DNA of 64,000 bases from Lunularia cruciata. Lineage: Eukaryota; Streptophyta; Marchantiopsida; Lunulariales; Lunulariaceae. Made by a program: the position numbers and the translations under genes. Shown one piece after another: positions 1 through 10,800 of the stretch. The notes below the pieces were generated by a model. The model worked only from the letters and a program-made list of their open reading frames with translations. It was not told the DNA's origin and did not search any database. How positions within the stretch are numbered: position 1 is the stretch's first letter; every line of letters begins with the position of its first letter. The DNA lies in contig OX419760.1 of the NCBI GenBank assembly GCA_948567375.1, forward strand, positions 58,958,911-59,022,910, in the 5' to 3' direction.

Positions 1-641
1 AGAGAAAGGGGAAAGGGGAGAGAATGGAAGGCAGAGTTGGGTAGCAGCAACAAAGGAAATTCAAGGAGACAAGGAGGTCGAAGGGTTTTGAAGTGACAAG
101 AACAGGTTGAAGATTTTTGGAAGGACAGAGGATCAAAAAGGGTTTTATTGGAAAACAAGAAGATATAGATCAGAGGGTTAGAGTTGGAAGGACACAAGAA
201 TTGGAAGAGGGGTTGGGGTGACAGTAAAAAATCAAAAGGAGTTTAGAGACAAGGGAATTGAAGTATCAAGGGAGAAGGGGTGACAAGAGTTTAAACAACA
301 ACAAGGGAAAGAAGGCAAAGAGAATCGACGGAAACACAGACAGGAGTTTTGAGATATAGTGAAGAATAGTGGGAAGGAAAAAGGATACTCATCAAAGACA
401 GGGAACAGTGAAGGGTCGGGAAGGAAAGGAGAAGATAGAGAAATCTTGAAGGGCTTTGTTGAATGATAAAGAGGTATCGAGCACTTCTGCAAGGAGAGAG
501 GAATCGAAGAACAAAGCAGCAAGAAGAGGGACTTCTAAATGTGAAGGGGTTTGAGAGAAATCTCAAAGGGTTTTTGAGAACATAGAAGTGAAGAGTGAAA
601 GAGAGAATCTTGAAGGGTTTGGCAAGAAAGAGAGTTTCGAA

Positions 642-697
642 GGGTTTTGCAGGACAGATAAGTCTTGAAGGGTTTTGCAGGACAGATAAGTCTTGAA
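642..697 (+). repeat. 28-bp tandem duplication in the 5' LTR of A
   Basis: Two identical 28-bp units (642-669 and 670-697) lie head to tail. The 3' LTR has a single copy near 22585, so the duplication arose after insertion of A or distinguishes its two LTRs. Confidence 0.9.
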
Positions 698-1329
698 GGG
701 TTTTTGCAGGAATTCAAGAAAAGTATCAAAGGGATAGGCTGGGCCAGGACAGAGAGAGAAATTTTGAAAGTGCTTTCTGCGCAGAAACTTGAGAGAGGCT
801 TAGGCTTGTATAGGAAAAGAAGGGATGAATTTTGGCAAGGGACCTGAAGGCTTGAGTTTTGGTCAGCTGGAATTTCGAGAAGATCAGGAGGCTGAGTGTG
901 GATTTTTGAGAATTGGCAGGGTAACTTGGGAAAAATGCTACCATAGACATGGGGTTGGACAGTGAGGAGTTGAAAGGACAAGTAGGGCTGAGAGTTAAGT
1001 AGGGAAATGACAAGGGAGGTTTTCACGAGAAGAGTGGACAGGAGTTCTTGACAAGGAGAATAATTGAAAGTAAGGAAGGGCTAATGGTTTTCAAGAAATG
1101 CCAGAGGATTTCAAGAGAGAAGTTTGCAAAGGATTTTTGAGAGAAGTTGCAAGAATTTTCAGGAGAAGAAAGGAGTAGGGTTTTCGGAAAGGGAGGAAGG
1201 ATTTTTGAGAGATGAAGGGCTGACAGTTTCATGAAATTTTGGAGGATTTTTGAGAGAGACAAGGATTTTTGGGAAATGAGGAGAGGAGTTTTTGAGAGTG
1301 AATTTGACAAGGTTGGACAGGAAGTTTTC

Positions 1330-1925
1330 GGGAAATGACAGAGGATCTCAAGAGAGAAAGTTGCAGAGGATTTCGAGAGAAGACAATAGGGAAGTGATGG
1401 AGAATTATCGAAAGTGAGAAGGGCCGCCAGTTTTGGGAAATGGGGAGAGGAGTTTCAAGAGAGGAAGTTGCAGAGGATTTTAAGAGAAGACAGTAAGGAA
1501 GTGATGGAGAATTATCGAAAGTGAGAAGGGCTGCCAGTTTCGGGAAATGAGGAGAGGAGTTTCAAGAGAGAAAGTTGCAGAGGATTTCGAGAGAAGATAG
1601 TAGGGAAGTGATGGAGAATTATTGAAAGTGAGAAGGGCTGCCAGTTTTGGGAAATGAGGAGAGGAGTTTCAAGAGAGGAAGTTGCAAAGGATTTCAAGAG
1701 AATACAGTAGGGAAGTGATAGAGAATTATCGAAAGTGAGAAGGGCTGCCGGTTTCGGGTAATGAGGAGAGGAGTTTCAAGAGAGGAAGTTGCAGAGGATT
1801 TCAAGAGAAGACAATAGGGAAGTGATGGAGAGTTATTGAAAGTGAGAAGTGCTGCCAGTTTTGGGAAATGAGGAGAGGAGTTTCAAGAGAGAAAGTTGCA
1901 GAAGATTTTGAGAAAGGACAGTAGG
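1330..1925 (+). repeat. 107-bp tandem repeat array, about 5 units
   Basis: The landmark GAAGTGATGG (one G-to-A variant) recurs at 1391, 1498, 1605, 1712 and 1819, exactly 107 bp apart each time. Units differ by substitutions but not by indels. Since 107 is not a multiple of 3 the array is not coding. A decayed partial unit continues to about 2040. Confidence 0.93.
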
Positions 1926-2685
1926 GTTTTTGGGAAAGTGCCAGAGGATTTTAGAGAGATGAAGGGCTGACAGTTTTGGGAAATGAGGAGAGGAGTTTCA
2001 AGAGAGAAAGTTGCAGAAGATTTTGAGAGAGACAGAGGGTTTTCAGAGGAGAAAGCATTGATGGGAGTGCTGCTGGGAGGTGAAGGAAGAAGTCCGGAGG
2101 GTGAGTTGTCTTTACAGTTATCGGACAGAGTGCATGTGAAGGCGTTAGCTGAAATGATTTTCTGTCATAATTTAATGCAGACACTGTATGAACTGGAGTT
2201 GGTTGGCTTTTGCAAAATTGTGAACCTTGCAGCTGAAATTTTATGAATGACAAATCCTGAGAAAATGGTGTGTTCAATCTATGACTAGCATCGAGGAAGT
2301 TCCATTTTAGGAGCTCTCAGTCGGTCTGTATGAATGGTTTGAGTCAGTTGTCAAGGTGCCGGGTTGAGCCAAATAGAAAACTATTTATTTTTTGTGAAAT
2401 TCCCAGCCATTCCTAGGGACCGTCGGGTCCAAAACCGTAGCAGAACCTACACAAACTAGCCAGTTCTGCGAAGGCCAAAGACAAACACAAACCCTCGAGA
2501 AGCCCAACATCAGGAAACAAAGGAAAACCCAAAATTTTACAGAGCTGAGATTTCCAACACACCAGGAATAGGAAGAGAATGACAGTCTACGAGAAACTCT
2601 AAATCAACTACAATAACGGCAAATTAAGCACAAGCAGCCAGGTGCTCGGTGCACTCTCGAGGCCAAACAATTTCCCCGACATAAG

Positions 2686-2703
2686 TGGTGACCATGTTGG
2701 GGA
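2686..2703 (+). other. Candidate primer-binding site of element A
   Basis: It begins TGGTGACC four bases after the LTR end, the usual position for a tRNA primer site. I could not match it to a particular tRNA. Confidence 0.55.
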
Positions 2704-2810
2704 ATCTCAAGGCTTGTGCTTAGACGTTACGACTAGTTGGAGTTGGGGAAGGGAACAAGGACAGATTGGACTGATCTAAGTGGACAGTAGTGAGCTGTGC
2801 TGAGGTAGAG

Positions 2811-4319
2811 ATGGGCCCAGAGGCTTCATCTGCAGCTATGACAAGGGAAGAGGAGATCTCACTGATTGTCATGGCAACCATGAGAGCCATGAAGGATCAA
2901 GACAAAGAAAGAGACAGGGTGAAAGTGCAGTCTTCACAAGTCACGAAGTGTTTGCGCGCTGTGGTAGATCAGCAAGGGGAATTTGATGTTAAGGATGTGA
3001 CCAAGTACCTGAAGGTCTACTGGAGAGAGGTTAAGTTTCATGATCTGGATGAGAACATTGCCATTGCTAGGTTTCCTACATTGGCTGAACTTGAAATCAG
3101 GAAGGTGGTTGAGGGCTTGTTGAGAGGGGCGGAGACATGGGAGGAGTTCTCCCAAATGATGAAGGAGGAATTCTTGCTGCAAGATGCAGATCGGGTCACC
3201 CAGGCCATGTTCTTAGATTGGGTGAACGATAGGAGTAAAAACTTGGGGCCTCAAGATCTCCTAAGAGAGTTTAACAAGAGACTGGGGCATGTGTCAGCTT
3301 GTGAAGTTGAGGCCATTAGGCTACAGAGGCTAACTACTTTTTGCGAGCTGCGGATAGTCGTTTGCGGGATGAGTTGGAGTATGCACTCGATTTGCTCCAA
3401 CCTGATCGGTTGGGAGCGGTAGAGTGGGGAAAGATTGAGGAAGCGGTTGTCTGGGTAAGCCGTAGGCAGAGGCAGAGAGAGTTGGATGAAGAAGCAATAG
3501 CCAAAGTGCCTATTTGGAGTGACGTGATTGGGTCCAAGAGAGGGAAGGAGGGACAGCGAGTGAGTGAGATGCCCAAAGAAGGAGCAGTGGATGAGATCTC
3601 ACGATTGATGGAGGGGTTGAAGATTCTGACCACCAAGGTCAACCAGTTGCAGAGTGGGAGTAGCACTGCGAGGACGGATGGAGAGAGGAGGCAACCCTAT
3701 GGGTGCATGTGGTGTGACAATAAGAGTCATGCCAAAAGGGAGTGCCAAGAACTATCAGAAGTAGTACACAAACAGTGGGTGAAGTTTGTTGGAGAACCCG
3801 AGATGAAGAAGATAGCCTTCTATGATACTAGGGAGCCAATATCGCTAAACGGTAACAGGGGAGCGATGAAGGCTCTGCTGGAAAGACACATGGGCAAATG
3901 TGAAGTAAGTATGGCAGTTGCTGCATTTGAGCCTAGTGTGTATAGTGCAATGAGTGAAGTGAAGCAATGTGCAGATCTAGAAGAGGTTGAGAAGAAGAAA
4001 CTAGCAGAGCAGGTCCGGAGGAAATCAGGGTGGGATGTGCCGGTGGTAATAACTGCCATCACTGCTTAAGTTGGTGCCACTTGGGATGCTATGGTGGAAG
4101 AGAAACAAAAATCTGATCAACAGGCAGATAATGAAGGGCATCCAAGGGAAAAGCAACAGCGAGTGGAACCGAAGAGGAGACAGGTTAGAAGGAAAGAGGT
4201 GCAGTTCAAGGATGCACAAAAGAGCAGGGATCAGAATTTGGGCATTGGAGAAGAGTCACAAATGGACACAGAAGGGGCAGCAAACCAAAAGCCGGGAAAG
4301 AGATCTCCTAGGAAGGGGC
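2811..4319 (+). pseudogene. gag: gag of element A, frameshifted
   Basis: Capsid/nucleocapsid precursor of element A. The likely start is ATG 2811; the frame is open upstream of it only from a GTG. One frame covers 2811 to about 3335 and a second covers about 3341-4319, so a frameshift lies near 3335-3341. A nucleocapsid zinc knuckle, C-X2-C-X4-H-X4-C, is at 3704-3745. A TAA at 4067 interrupts the second frame, which then stays open to the insertion point of the B-family LTR. The C-terminal part is very basic, as in RNA-binding Gag tails. It continues after the inserted LTR at 5014. Confidence 0.75.
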
Positions 4320-5009
4320 TGTAACACCCATTTGTGCATGTGTGTGGTATTGTGATATTTAGCTTGGTATTACAAGTACTTAAGAGATATTATTTATAGA
4401 GATAAAGGATGGTTCTATATTAGTCATGGTAAGCTAAAGTTATTCATAGCTAAGATAGAGTGGACCTTACTTTAGAGGAAGTAGAAAAGATGAGCACCAC
4501 TATTTTGGATTTTAGTGTGTTGACTTGGTATTATTCCTAGGTGTTTGGCTTTGAGGAAAGAGTTGAGAACTCTTGGGCCCGCAAACCTTTTTGTTTTGGA
4601 TTCTTCTTTATTCCAAGGATAGCCCATGTGAAGGAATCCTTGACTTAGTGGTTGGGTCAAGATAAGATCACATGCTTAGAGGAATATGCCCATGTGAATG
4701 GATATTTCTTTCTGCTTTTTGACTTTACTTGACTTTTAGTCTAGTAACTTGAGTTACTACGGTAATTAGTAACTTTGGTACATAACTATTTCACCACTAT
4801 ATAAACAAGGGGTGAGGAGGTACTCATCATCCTTTCATTTTCAACTATCTCTCTCTCATTGAGTTCTCTAGTGAGCAATGTCTTGAGTCTTGGAGTGTTA
4901 ACCTTGGAGGAGTATGATGGAGTTTGGGTTCCTTGCCTTCTTAGTCCATGGTGCGCTACCATAATAGCCATCAGAGGTTCATCCTGAGTGAGAGACAGGC
5001 CGGCTCACA
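4320..5009 (+). repeat. Family-B LTR, solo-like copy flanked by GGGC
   Basis: A complete 690-bp LTR (TGTAACACCC to CCGGCTCACA) is flanked on both sides by GGGC (4316-4319 and 5010-5013), as a solo LTR would be. It is identical to the 3' LTR of element B at 12697-13386. A TATA-like TATATAAAC lies at 4798. The same insertion site is occupied again by the full element further right, so this copy belongs to a duplication or a haplotype mix. Confidence 0.9.
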
Positions 5010-6038
5010 GGGCCGGGTTGGCTGTTGAGCAAGGACATAGAAATGGACCTGGATCCGCAAGAGATTGCCAAAAAGTTCTTGAAGCGAGATGTGAGGGGTT
5101 TCACAAACAAGAGTTCTTTGGTAGCTTGAGGAAGGATGTGCAGGACCTTATCCTTGTCAAGGCAAAGAAGAAATGATTCTACAAGGAAGGACCGCACACA
5201 TCCTTGCTGTACGAGGATGGGAGTGAGGCTGAAGGAGAGGTGGGAACTTTTGGGCTTGAGCTTGAACAGGAAAAACCAGAGGATGAGACCCGAGAAGCAC
5301 GTGTCTATGATGCTGCTCTTGAGGATGAGAAGTCTTTTGTGCCCTTGTCAGAGGAGGTTCAAGACTCTTTTTGGGCGAGAAGTTGCAGCGAGTCCAAGAT
5401 CAAGATGCAAGGAGTGAAAGCACCGGTGAGAGCGCTGATTGATTCAGGATCTGAGGTCAATCTCGTGTCAAAGGCGGTCTATGATGAAGGGCGATGGAAG
5501 GTGGACCGTGACATCGATTGGAAGATAAACTCAGTGAATAGGACCAGAAATGCATTGTGGGGAGCTTGTCCGGATGTCAAAATCAAGATAGGGAATGTAG
5601 TAGATCCTATTAATGTGTTCGTGCATGATACCTTGCCCTACCTGGTGATCATAGGACAGCCCTTCATTACTCAGTTTAGAATGGAGAGCAAAGTTCTGAA
5701 TGATGGGACTCATGTGGCAAAGGTTAGAAGTCAGAACGGGACCAGAATAGTGCAATTCCCTATTGTGTTGCCGGGCAGCAACATGAACAGGAGAGAGTTA
5801 AGGGATCCAGAAAAGCCTACTAGAAGGTGGGGTTTCCACTAGGCGTCTTGTCAGAGAAGGTGGGGGGACAAGGCGCCCTATGCTACATTCCACCGCAAGA
5901 GATAAGTGAGGAGGACTGTTTTGATAGGACCTATGTGGGAATCCAGAGTGGTAGAACTGTTTGCTTTGCACATGTAGGGAGTACCACGGGAATTTTGCAA
6001 AAGAGAATGAAAGGGAAAGAGAGAGTTCTGAAAACAGC
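5010..6038 (+). pseudogene. Element A gag tail and retropepsin, duplicated copy
   Basis: This piece of element A follows the solo-like LTR and encodes the Gag tail and the aspartic protease that matures the polyprotein. The protease core at 5204-5842 has the catalytic DSG triad at 5441 (wording ALIDSGSEVNLVS) and a hydrophobic-hydrophobic-G (IIGQPF) motif nearer the end. At least one frameshift separates the Gag tail (frame open from 5014) from the protease frame. The segment is repeated without visible difference at 13387-14415. At 6038 it stops abruptly and joins a B-family LTR at its TATA box. Confidence 0.8.
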
Positions 6039-6250
6039 TATATAAACAAGGGGTGAGGAGGTACTCATCATCCTTTCATTTTCAACTATCTCTCTCTCAT
6101 TGAGTTCTCTAGTGAGCAATGTCTTGAGTCTTGGAGTGTTAGCCTTGGAGGAGTATGATGGAGTTTGGGTTCCTTGCCTTCTTAGTCCATGGTGCGCTAC
6201 CATAATAGCCATCAGAGGTTCATCCTGAGTGAGAGACAGGCCGGCTCACA
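6039..6250 (+). repeat. Truncated 5' LTR of element B (last 212 bp)
   Basis: It corresponds to 4798-5009 of the full LTR and starts exactly at the TATATAAAC box. It differs from the solo-like and 3' LTR copies at 6142 (G instead of A). The upstream 478 bp of the LTR are missing and replaced by a copy of element A sequence. Confidence 0.88.
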
Positions 6251-6254
6251 TTTT

Positions 6255-6272
6255 TGGTTCCGTTGCCGGGAC
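6255..6272 (+). other. Primer-binding site of element B, tRNA-Asp-like
   Basis: TGGTTCCGTTGCCGGGAC follows the LTR after four T. The GTTGCCGGG part matches the tRNA-Asp primer site I recall from Athila-type elements (TGGCGCCGTTGCCGGGGA). The other family copies have variants at the same place. Confidence 0.65.
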
Positions 6273-6904
6273 CTCTCTAGAAGGCAAGATAATGTTCCGC
6301 GTCCAATTCTACATTAGGCAGAAGGAGGCTATGAGAGCTCACTTGGAGAGAACATTAGGAGAGGAGAGGGCTGAACTTATGTTAGAGAACCAAGATCTAT
6401 TTGTATACCCTGTAGTTCAATATGATGTCTTTGAGGTGATTTTGTACATCTTGTACACATGAGAGGAATTGGATAGATTGTGTGAGGTGGATTGCAGATT
6501 TTGGGGATTAAGGTGATTTTGGGCAAAATCTCAAGTTTGAGATCTGGACTTGAGATTTCTACACATGATAGCTTGGGTTATCTTTCAGTTAGCACACTTG
6601 AAAGTATTGTGAGAGCTTCTATGCGCACTGGGCTAGAATTTTTGAAAGTTGATAGGGTAAAGTGCTCCCGCAACTGCATGCTCTCTAGAAAATTGTACAG
6701 AGTCTACCATTTCTTCAATTTTCAGTGAATTGTCTTGAAACTTTCCGAAAACATTCCGTGCATTGTATCCTACCTGCTGCCTCAAACATTAGAGAGAGAT
6801 CGTTCTTACGCAGGGAGAAATGAGTTTTTGAAGTGAGGGGGGTGGTTTTCAGACCAAATCTGAAATATGGGTGCTGAATAGAAAGGTGTCTAGGCCAAAT
6901 GGCT

Positions 6905-7582
6905 TGATGAAAAGATCTAAAATTTTGCAGGGAGGGATGCCTTGGAGTTTTCATCAAGTGTGCAAAATTTCAGAGGACTGTAACATATTCGTTGGGAGAT
7001 TTGTGTGACATTGTGAGGAAGGGTCAATTCTGCAGAGTGGAGATATCATGCATGAGAAGTTTGAGATCAACAAAAAGCATGTTTGAGAGTTTAGATTCAT
7101 CTTGGGAACATAGAGGGTCATCAAGAGTGGAAATTGAGATTATGCAAGGTTCCCCAAGGGTTTGAGGTGATTGTAGGCGTTGATTTGAGGAAAAAAGAGT
7201 TTACAATAGAATTTGAAGAGAGTATTGAGAGGATCCAAAACCTACACCACTTGGAGGAAAGACTGAGTCTAAGTGCTTTCTATGTGGAGAGAAGGGACAT
7301 AAGGCAAGTTCATTTCCATTGACCTTTGAGAGCAAGAGATTGAGGGAAAGGAGAGGCTTACTTGACTTGGGTTTGCATGTTGGACCTTCTTCACCAAGAT
7401 TGGGAGGGAGAAGATCTAAGACCAAGGAGTTGTGTGAGGTTTGTGGAGTTGAAGGACTTCCAAAAGGACATGAGTGTAGTGGAGTAAAAGCACTTTTGGA
7501 AACTTTGGTGAAGGATCTTGGAGAGAGTCTAAGTATAGCTACAGAAATACTACCACCTTCATCAGCTAGTTCTCAAGATTAG
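6905..7582 (+). pseudogene. ORF0 of element B: zinc-knuckle protein upstream of gag
   Basis: A decayed gene of roughly 240 codons lies between the primer site and gag; counterparts exist in C, D and E. It ends at TAG 7580. The C-terminal half carries a zinc knuckle, C-X2-C-X4-H-X4-C, at about 7280-7320, whose last Cys has become Phe here, and a second cluster, C-X2-C-X8-H-X-C, at about 7432-7478. A missing A in the run before the knuckle (intact in C) shifts the frame relative to 7134-7322. Function is unknown; nucleic-acid binding is an inference from the knuckle. I do not recognise this protein in standard Athila or Tat elements. Confidence 0.6.
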
Positions 7583-7821
7583 TGATGGAGATAATCTTTC
7601 AATTTATGGATAAACTATCCATGAGAGTTAGATTAATATGCACTCTAGGATTTGATGTTGCTATAGAAATCTTGGAGCAACCTGAACCTTTTGTTTTCCC
7701 TAGAGTGGATTATTCTCAGATGGTGTTAGTCATGTATAAACTATATTAGTTATAGAGTGAGAGAAAAGAAAAGAGAAAAAAAATAAATTTTGAGAGAAAA
7801 GAAAGGTAGTGAGGGATTATG

Positions 7822-10800
7822 ATGGGAAAACTTCCAGTTTTCTTTGGCAAGGATGGAGAAGATGTGGAGGCCTTTGTGAGAGACTTCAAGAGAGCTTGAA
7901 TAGGAAACAATGAGAGGAGGAAGAATGAGTGGGCCTCATTATTACCTGATTTCTTTGAGGATGCAGCACTTACATGGTATGAGTCAGAATACCAAAAGAG
8001 AGAGAGGAGAGAGGGGGAAGAGGAGTCTTGGGAGACTTTCACTTCAGCACTCATTGAGAACTTTCTTCCTGATGAGAGTTATGAGAGATTGATGAGTGAG
8101 GTTACATTTCTCAAGCAAGGAGATGGAGAGAAAGTGAGAGTCTATGTGGAAAGAGTGGAAAAGTTAGAGTCCAGATTTCGCATAGTGTTGAGGAAGGGTG
8201 GGGATGATGTGGAGACTACAATGATTGGCATAGGGGCCATGCTCACCAAGAATTTTGTGGGAAGGTTGAGACCACAAATTAGAAGCAAGGTGAGATATGA
8301 GAAACCTTCTTCCAAGGTTGAAGCTATCAAGATCGCAATTCGTATGGAGGAGAGTTTGGAAGGAGATGAGAGTGATTTGGTGGTGAAGGAGGTTGTGCAT
8401 CCTCCTCAAGGCTACAAGTATGGTGGAACTTTTGATACTTTGGTGACAATGGTTGCACCACAAGTACTAGTTGCTCCAGTTCTTGCACCTCCACCAAAAG
8501 ATCCACTCCAAACCATCACAGAACAACTTGTGGATCTCAAGATCAATGTGGTGCAACTATGGGAGAAGAGAGAGGTGGATCAGAATGTAGGGAGAGGGCC
8601 TAGGAGTTATGGAAACTATCCATATAGAGGAGGCCAACCAGCCAACAATTTCAATGATAGAAATTGTTTTGGTTGTGGAGGAAGAGGCCATATCCAAAGG
8701 AATTGCCCAAATTCCACTTACCATGGAGGAAGGGGTTATGAGGGAGCCAATAGAGGGAAAGAGGGAGGTAGTGAAACCCAAGTGGCTCCTAATCCCAACA
8801 AAGGTAAGGGGATAGCATCCATAGATGTGGTTGAGAGCAAGTATGAGAAGGGAGAGTGCTCAAACTCCAAGGGTCTTAATTTGGAGCTTTTGGCACAAGA
8901 GAAGAAGAGAGCTCATTTTGCAGAGGATGTTCACTCTTCTCAAGGATTTACTTCAAGCAAGGTTACTCCTATGTCTACTAGGAGCACTCGCACCTCAACA
9001 CCATCAACAACAAAGACTCCAAGGAAGAAGTTGGATATGGAGGACTTCTTGATCTCAAAGCAACGATGGAACTACAATGTGTTGGAGGATGTTGGTAGTC
9101 ACAAGGCTAACATCACAGTGGGCCAATTAATTGCTTTGAACCCTACCTTGAGAAAGGAGCTTAGAGGTGGTTTGAGTTCTACAAGGAGCAAGAAGAAAAA
9201 CAAGGCAAAAGTTCCAGTATCAATGGGGGTGGTGGATGCCAAGCCAGCACCATGGGAGGCTTGTGAATATGCCTCCAAGATTGATGTGAGAGTGAATGGT
9301 CACAACATCAAGGATGCATTGGTTGATGGAGGATCAGCAGTGAATGCCATGTCAGAAAGGTTGATGAAGAAGTTGGGTATGATACCCTCAAGACCTTCAA
9401 CATTTGTGGTGAGCATGGCAAACAAGCAACAAGTTCAACCAGTAGGGGTGATGGATAAGGTGGTAGTTTCAGTTATGGGAGTTCAAAATCTCATGACTTT
9501 CCAAGGCTTGAAGGATTGAAGCTATGACTTACTTCTTGGGAGGCCATGGTTGAGAGCAGCACACACAACTGATCGATGGCACAAAGGGTACTTGAGGATT
9601 GGGCCATCAAACCATAGAGTCACTGTTCCAGTGACTAACACCACCAACACTTCACATTCAGATACCCAATCTTCTGATTATTGGGAATCAGATTCTGAAG
9701 AAGGAGTTTCAGGTGTGGACACAAGCATGGAAGAGGAGACTTCCACTGAGGAGGATGAATCTGAATCTGATTCAGATGTGTAGCCTTTGTGTGCTATGGA
9801 TTTTGCACCTAAGCCAAAGGTTTTGAAGGACCTAGATAAATCACCATTGACACTTGAGGAGGTAGAGAGAAGGTTATCTACCCTCGAGTATGGCCCAAAT
9901 GTTACCAAGGAGGAGAAGGTGAGATTTGAGGAGATTTTCCGCAAGTTCATCCATGTGTTTGCTTTTAGTTACAAGGATTTGAAGGAAGTCACCTTGGAGG
10001 AGCACAAGATAGAGGTGGAGGCACATGCAAGACCAATCCGCCAAAAGCAACGTCGCATTAGCCCACCAATATCTTTGGTTGTGAAGGAGGAGATTGATAA
10101 GCTCAAGGAGGCTGGATTTATCTTTGAGGTGGAGAATTCAGAATGGGTGTCTCCAATTGTCATTGTGAAGAAAAAGAATGGCAAGCTTCGGGTATGTGTG
10201 GATTACAAGAAGCTCAATGCTGTTACCAAGAAGGACTACTACCCATTGCCATTCATTGATGAGATCTTGGAGGAGGTTGCAGGTCATGAGAGGTACAGTT
10301 TTGGAGATGGTTATAGTGGATATAACCAAATCAAGATTGCACCAGAGCATCAACAACTCACCACATTCACCACACCTTGGGGAACTTACGCTTTCAAGGT
10401 CATGCCTTTTGGGCTTTGCAATGCTCCAGCCACATTCCAACGGTTCATGAACAAGGTATTTGAACCTTTCATTGGGAAATTTGTGAGAGATTTCATTGAT
10501 GACTTTTGTGTCTATGGGAGCAAGGAGGAGCACTTTGAGCACCTAATCAAAGTCTTGCAACGCTTGAATGAGGCAAATGCATCACTCAACCCAGAGAAGT
10601 GCATTTTTGGATGTGAAGAAGGTCTACTTTTGGGGCACATCATCTCCAAGGATGGAATAGCGGTTGATCATGAGAAGGTGAGGAAAATCTCAGACCTTCC
10701 ATTCCCTTCAAGCTTGACAAAGTTACGCCAATTCTTGGGGATGGTTGGATACTATAGGAGGTTCATCTTCTCATTTTCCAACAAGGCTTATGCATTGACT

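Larger units (their letters stand above)
1..2681 (+). repeat. 5' LTR of element A (left end outside window)
   Basis: It is homologous to 21941-24808 along its length and ends in CCCCGACA at 2681, just before a primer-binding site. The + strand is strongly purine-rich, so open frames on the minus strand here are composition artefacts. It differs from the 3' LTR by having two fewer 107-bp units and an extra 28-bp unit, which together account for the length difference. Confidence 0.88.

Noticed and set aside
232-1310. Long minus-strand open frames rich in Ser, Leu and Pro in the left LTR (also 21399-24380)
   Set aside because: They are the complement of a GA-rich repeat; the composition alone removes stops, and the same frames recur in both LTRs without conserved domains.
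1330-1925. 107-bp repeat as a coding repeat or a CRISPR-like array
   Set aside because: The period is not a multiple of three, the units are contiguous with no unique spacers, and the sequence is plant LTR DNA.
4472-4971. Short open frames repeated in every family-B LTR (for example 4472-4660 and 4786-4971 on the minus strand)
   Set aside because: They recur only because the LTR is repeated, and the frames have no domain and no consistent start. They are antisense to the LTR transcript in B and E.
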